8,517 nucleotides of DNA, taken from the NCBI GenBank assembly GCA_019090225.1, contig JAHRWI010000333.1, positions 1-8,517 of the forward strand, given 5' to 3'. The position numbers were made by a program, and so were the translations under genes. The notes under the pieces are model-generated. The model saw only the letters and a program-made list of their open reading frames with translations. It did not search any database and was not told the origin of the DNA. Source of the DNA: Porticoccaceae bacterium (GTDB lineage: Bacteria; Pseudomonadota; Gammaproteobacteria; Pseudomonadales; Porticoccaceae). Every line of letters starts with the position of its first letter. Position 1 is the stretch's first letter. Positions 7,021 through 8,517 of the stretch are shown here, piece after piece.

Positions 7021-7862
7021 AGCGCCACCTGCTGTGGCTCCAGGAACAGTGTGCTGTCGGCGATGTCCCTGGCGACATTCAGCTCACCGACCAGGACTGA
7101 CAGCGATGGGATATTGTCATCCCGCTCAATCATTGTGCTGACCGCACCAAAACGTTCCAGACTTTGGGCATAAAGCTCCCACACGGCATCGGCGACATCA
7201 TGGTCGTGGGTGTCAATCACGTAGTCCCCGTAGTCGCTGTGGCCAGCTAAATGGAATTGCCGCACCCGGTCGGGATCAATGGCATTAATATATTCGAGAG
7301 GATCAAAACCATGATTTCTCGCACTGACATAAATATTATTGATGTCCAGCAAGACAAAACAATCGGCACGCTGTACCACCTCCGAAAGAAACTCCCACTC
7401 CGGACAAATTGAATCGTCATAGCTCAAATAACTAGACACGTTTTCGAGAAAAATTTGCCGGCCCAGATAATCCTGAACACGCTGAACGCGATCAACCACG
7501 TGATTTATGGCTTCTTCGCTATAGGGCAGTGGCAACAGGTCGTGGCTATTTACATTGCCGACACTCGTCCAGCACAAATGATCGGAAAGCCATTCCGGTT
7601 CAAGTTCTCCAGCCAGGGCTTTGAGCTTGCCTAAATAGCTCATATCCAGGGGATCGGTGGAGCCAATCGATAACGATACCCCGTGCATCACCATGGGGTA
7701 GTCGCGACGAATGCTGTGTAAGAAATGTTTGGGTTTGCCGCCATCGACCATAAAGTTTTCGGAAACAATTTCAAACCAGTCGACATCGGGTTTTTGTTCT
7801 AGTACATCAACAAAATGATCGGTACGTAAACCCAGGCCAAATCCCAGAAATTTATTGTCCAT
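7017..7862 (-). CDS. bufB: DUF692/MNIO RiPP-modifying enzyme, bufferin maturase
   Basis: 281 residues, the usual size for the DUF692 family (multinuclear non-heme iron oxidative enzymes, TIM-barrel fold). Typical motifs in order: GFGLGLR (7-13), WFEIVSENF (29-37), MHGVSLSIG (59-67), SDHLCW (93-98), PLPY (111-114), LENVSSYL (139-146), LLDINNIYVSARNHG (171-185), FHLAGH (203-208), DTHDH (217-221) and ERDD (246-249). H60, H95, E140, N176, H184, D209, H219 and E246 are candidate iron ligands by analogy with MbnB-type enzymes. The family modifies cysteines in a precursor; in bufferins they become thiooxazole-type copper ligands. The precursor is encoded just upstream, and the stop overlaps bufC (ATGA). 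ATG at 7862 is preceded by GGGGGA seven bases upstream. Product chemistry is inferred. Confidence 0.95.
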   Translation of the reverse strand: MDNKFLGFGLGLRTDHFVDVLEQKPDVDWFEIVSENFMVDGGKPKHFLHSIRRDYPMVMHGVSLSIGSTDPLDMSYLGKLKALAGELEPEWLSDHLCWTSVGNVNSHDLLPLPYSEEAINHVVDRVQRVQDYLGRQIFLENVSSYLSYDDSICPEWEFLSEVVQRADCFVLLDINNIYVSARNHGFDPLEYINAIDPDRVRQFHLAGHSDYGDYVIDTHDHDVADAVWELYAQSLERFGAVSTMIERDDNIPSLSVLVGELNVARDIADSTLFLEPQQVAL

Positions 7863-7895
7863 ATTGTTTCCCCCATAAAAATTTAGTTGCTAAAA

Positions 7896-7935
7896 CCACT
7901 CTCCGGCACGTAAATATTTATGTGCCGGAGAGTGG
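7896..7935 (-). terminator. 40-nt hairpin between bufA and bufB, partial terminator or processing site
   Basis: The arms CCACTCTCCGGCAC and GTGCCGGAGAGTGG form a perfect 14-bp stem. The A/T-rich loop (taaatattta) is itself self-complementary, so the palindrome is nearly continuous over 40 bases. On the minus strand it is followed by TTTTAG, a short U-run, 36 bases after the bufA stop and 33 bases before the bufB start. This fits a leaky intrinsic terminator or a 3'-end stabiliser that keeps precursor mRNA above enzyme mRNA. The U-run is too short for an efficient terminator. Confidence 0.75.
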
Positions 7936-7971
7936 GCGGCTGTGTCGTATGTAACACTTAGCGAGTTGGGC

Positions 7972-8430
7972 CTAAGCCCCCGTCTCGCCGCCGACGTCGC
8001 CACAGGCTTTCTCAGGAATAGCAACAAAGCCCTGACCTTTACAGGAGGCTTGTCCCGCACAGGCGTTATTCGCCGTTTTGCAATCATTGTGGCCATTGCA
8101 TTTATTGACGTTGTAACAATGTGAAAGATCGGCGACGGCAACGCTGCCTTTCCAGTCATCTTTTGTGCTGCCGCCAATATCGTCACAACTTTTCGATGGC
8201 ATAGCGACAAAGCCTGTACCTTTGCAAGTCGCCTGGCCTGTGCAAGCGTTTTCAGCAGTCTTACAATCGTTGTGGCCTTTACATTTATTTACCCCGTAAC
8301 AATGTACGAGATCAGTCGTGGCGGCTGCCTGCGTCGGAGCAGCCGTTGCAAGACTGGCATAATTCATTAAGCCAGCTGCGGCTAGTGCGAGTGCCGTGCC
8401 GGTCAGTTTTGTTTTAAAGTTGGTTTCCAT
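7972..8430 (-). CDS. bufA: Bufferin-type metallophore precursor with two 6-Cys repeats (12 Cys)
   Basis: 152 residues. A Sec signal peptide is evident: basic K6/K8, hydrophobic core LTGTALALAAAGLMNYASL, and a likely cleavage after A30 (ATA-A). The mature part of about 122 residues holds two repeats offset by exactly 61 residues, with cysteines at 44, 50, 56, 63, 69, 82 and 105, 111, 117, 124, 130, 143 (spacing C-x5-C-x5-C-x6-C-x5-C-x12-C). Each repeat has HCY, GHNDC, GQ-A-x-C-K-G and GG motifs. This matches the exported 6/12-Cys bufferin precursors (BufA2-like, family name from memory) rather than the 4-Cys DUF2282 type. After modification by the adjacent MNIO enzyme it should bind or buffer copper in the periplasm. 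The start at 8430 is chosen over ATG 8442 because GGAG lies six bases before it. Metal and modified cysteines are inferred. Confidence 0.92.
   Translation of the reverse strand: METNFKTKLTGTALALAAAGLMNYASLATAAPTQAAATTDLVHCYGVNKCKGHNDCKTAENACTGQATCKGTGFVAMPSKSCDDIGGSTKDDWKGSVAVADLSHCYNVNKCNGHNDCKTANNACAGQASCKGQGFVAIPEKACGDVGGETGA
7987..8313 (-). repeat. Internal duplication of the 6-Cys module within bufA
   Basis: Two 48-residue modules (8170-8313 and 7987-8130, 183-base offset) are separated by a 13-residue linker. By hand alignment 36 of 48 residues are identical and all six cysteines keep register. The DNA is more diverged than the protein suggests, pointing to an old duplication held by selection on the cysteine frame. 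Confidence 0.9.
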
Positions 8431-8436
8431 TTCTTT

Positions 8437-8440
8437 CTCC
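8437..8440 (-). promoter_or_regulatory. Ribosome binding site deciding the bufA start
   Basis: GGAG is six bases before ATG 8430. The upstream in-frame ATG at 8442 overlaps this site and has no purine-rich element before it (only AAAATATT), so translation most likely starts at 8430. Confidence 0.7.
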
Positions 8441-8486
8441 ATAATATTTTCGGTATCAATTGATATGAGTTTTTAAGTGCTTTCTT

Positions 8487-8508
8487 GATTCACCGCAGTG
8501 GGTGACTC
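8487..8508. promoter_or_regulatory. Dyad upstream of bufA, candidate operator
   Basis: GATTCACC and GGTGACTC arms (7 of 8 positions symmetric, with perfect TCACC/GGTGA cores) flank a six-base centre, about 57-78 bases before the bufA start. It could bind a regulator of the metallophore operon, or be the end of an element belonging to the gene beyond the window. I see no convincing -35/-10 pair for sigma-70 between it and bufA. A second, perfect 12-bp palindrome (TATCAATTGATA) lies at 8454-8465 but could be chance. Confidence 0.3.
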
Positions 8509-8517
8509 GGATTCTTA

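Noticed and set aside
7890..8210. 106-codon minus-strand frame overlapping bufA
   Set aside because: It is out of frame with the Cys-repeat precursor, has no signal peptide or recognisable motif, and runs through the palindrome.
8431..8442. Upstream in-frame ATG as the start of bufA
   Set aside because: There is no purine-rich site before it, and its codons contain the GGAG that serves the next ATG at 8430.

Overview
The window reads as chromosomal DNA of a Gram-negative bacterium, most likely a (possibly marine) gammaproteobacterium. This rests on the look of the proteins, the Sec-exported peptide system and the NtrC-type regulator; no rRNA or other marker gene is present to fix the taxon. 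All eight recognisable genes lie on the minus strand, so transcription runs from high to low coordinates. There are no tRNAs, rRNAs, CRISPR arrays or mobile elements, and no gene-free stretch longer than 247 bases.

Right end (about 8517 to 5501): a compact bufferin/Hvf-type metallophore RiPP operon. It begins with a Sec-exported 152-residue precursor carrying two 6-Cys repeats (bufA, 12 Cys in all). Next come a DUF692/MNIO peptide-modifying enzyme (bufB), its DUF2063 partner (bufC) and a four-helix DoxX-family membrane protein. bufB, bufC and doxX are joined by ATGA overlaps. A 40-nt near-perfect palindrome separates the precursor gene from the enzyme genes and could set a high precursor-to-enzyme ratio. 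By analogy with characterised family members, the product is probably a periplasmic copper-binding or copper-buffering peptide with modified cysteines.

Middle (5419 to 2243): an AlsS-like thiamine-diphosphate enzyme and an NAD(P)-dependent aldehyde dehydrogenase, 81 and 72 nt downstream of the preceding genes and in the same direction. They could be a distal part of the same transcript or a separate two-gene metabolic unit. Their link to the metallophore system is unproven.

Left end (1995 to 1, running off the window): a soluble GAF-domain histidine kinase overlapping by one base (TAATG) an NtrC-family sigma-54-dependent response regulator, of which only the first 205 residues are present. 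The 247-nt gap before the kinase holds a plausible -24/-12 sigma-54 promoter with a dyad about 150 nt upstream, which suggests autoregulation.

A less obvious pattern: three genes (kinase, bufC, doxX) carry degenerate, codon-phased tandem repeats (15, 15 and 18 bp) at their 3' ends, making non-conserved C-terminal tails and, for doxX, a reiterated stop codon.
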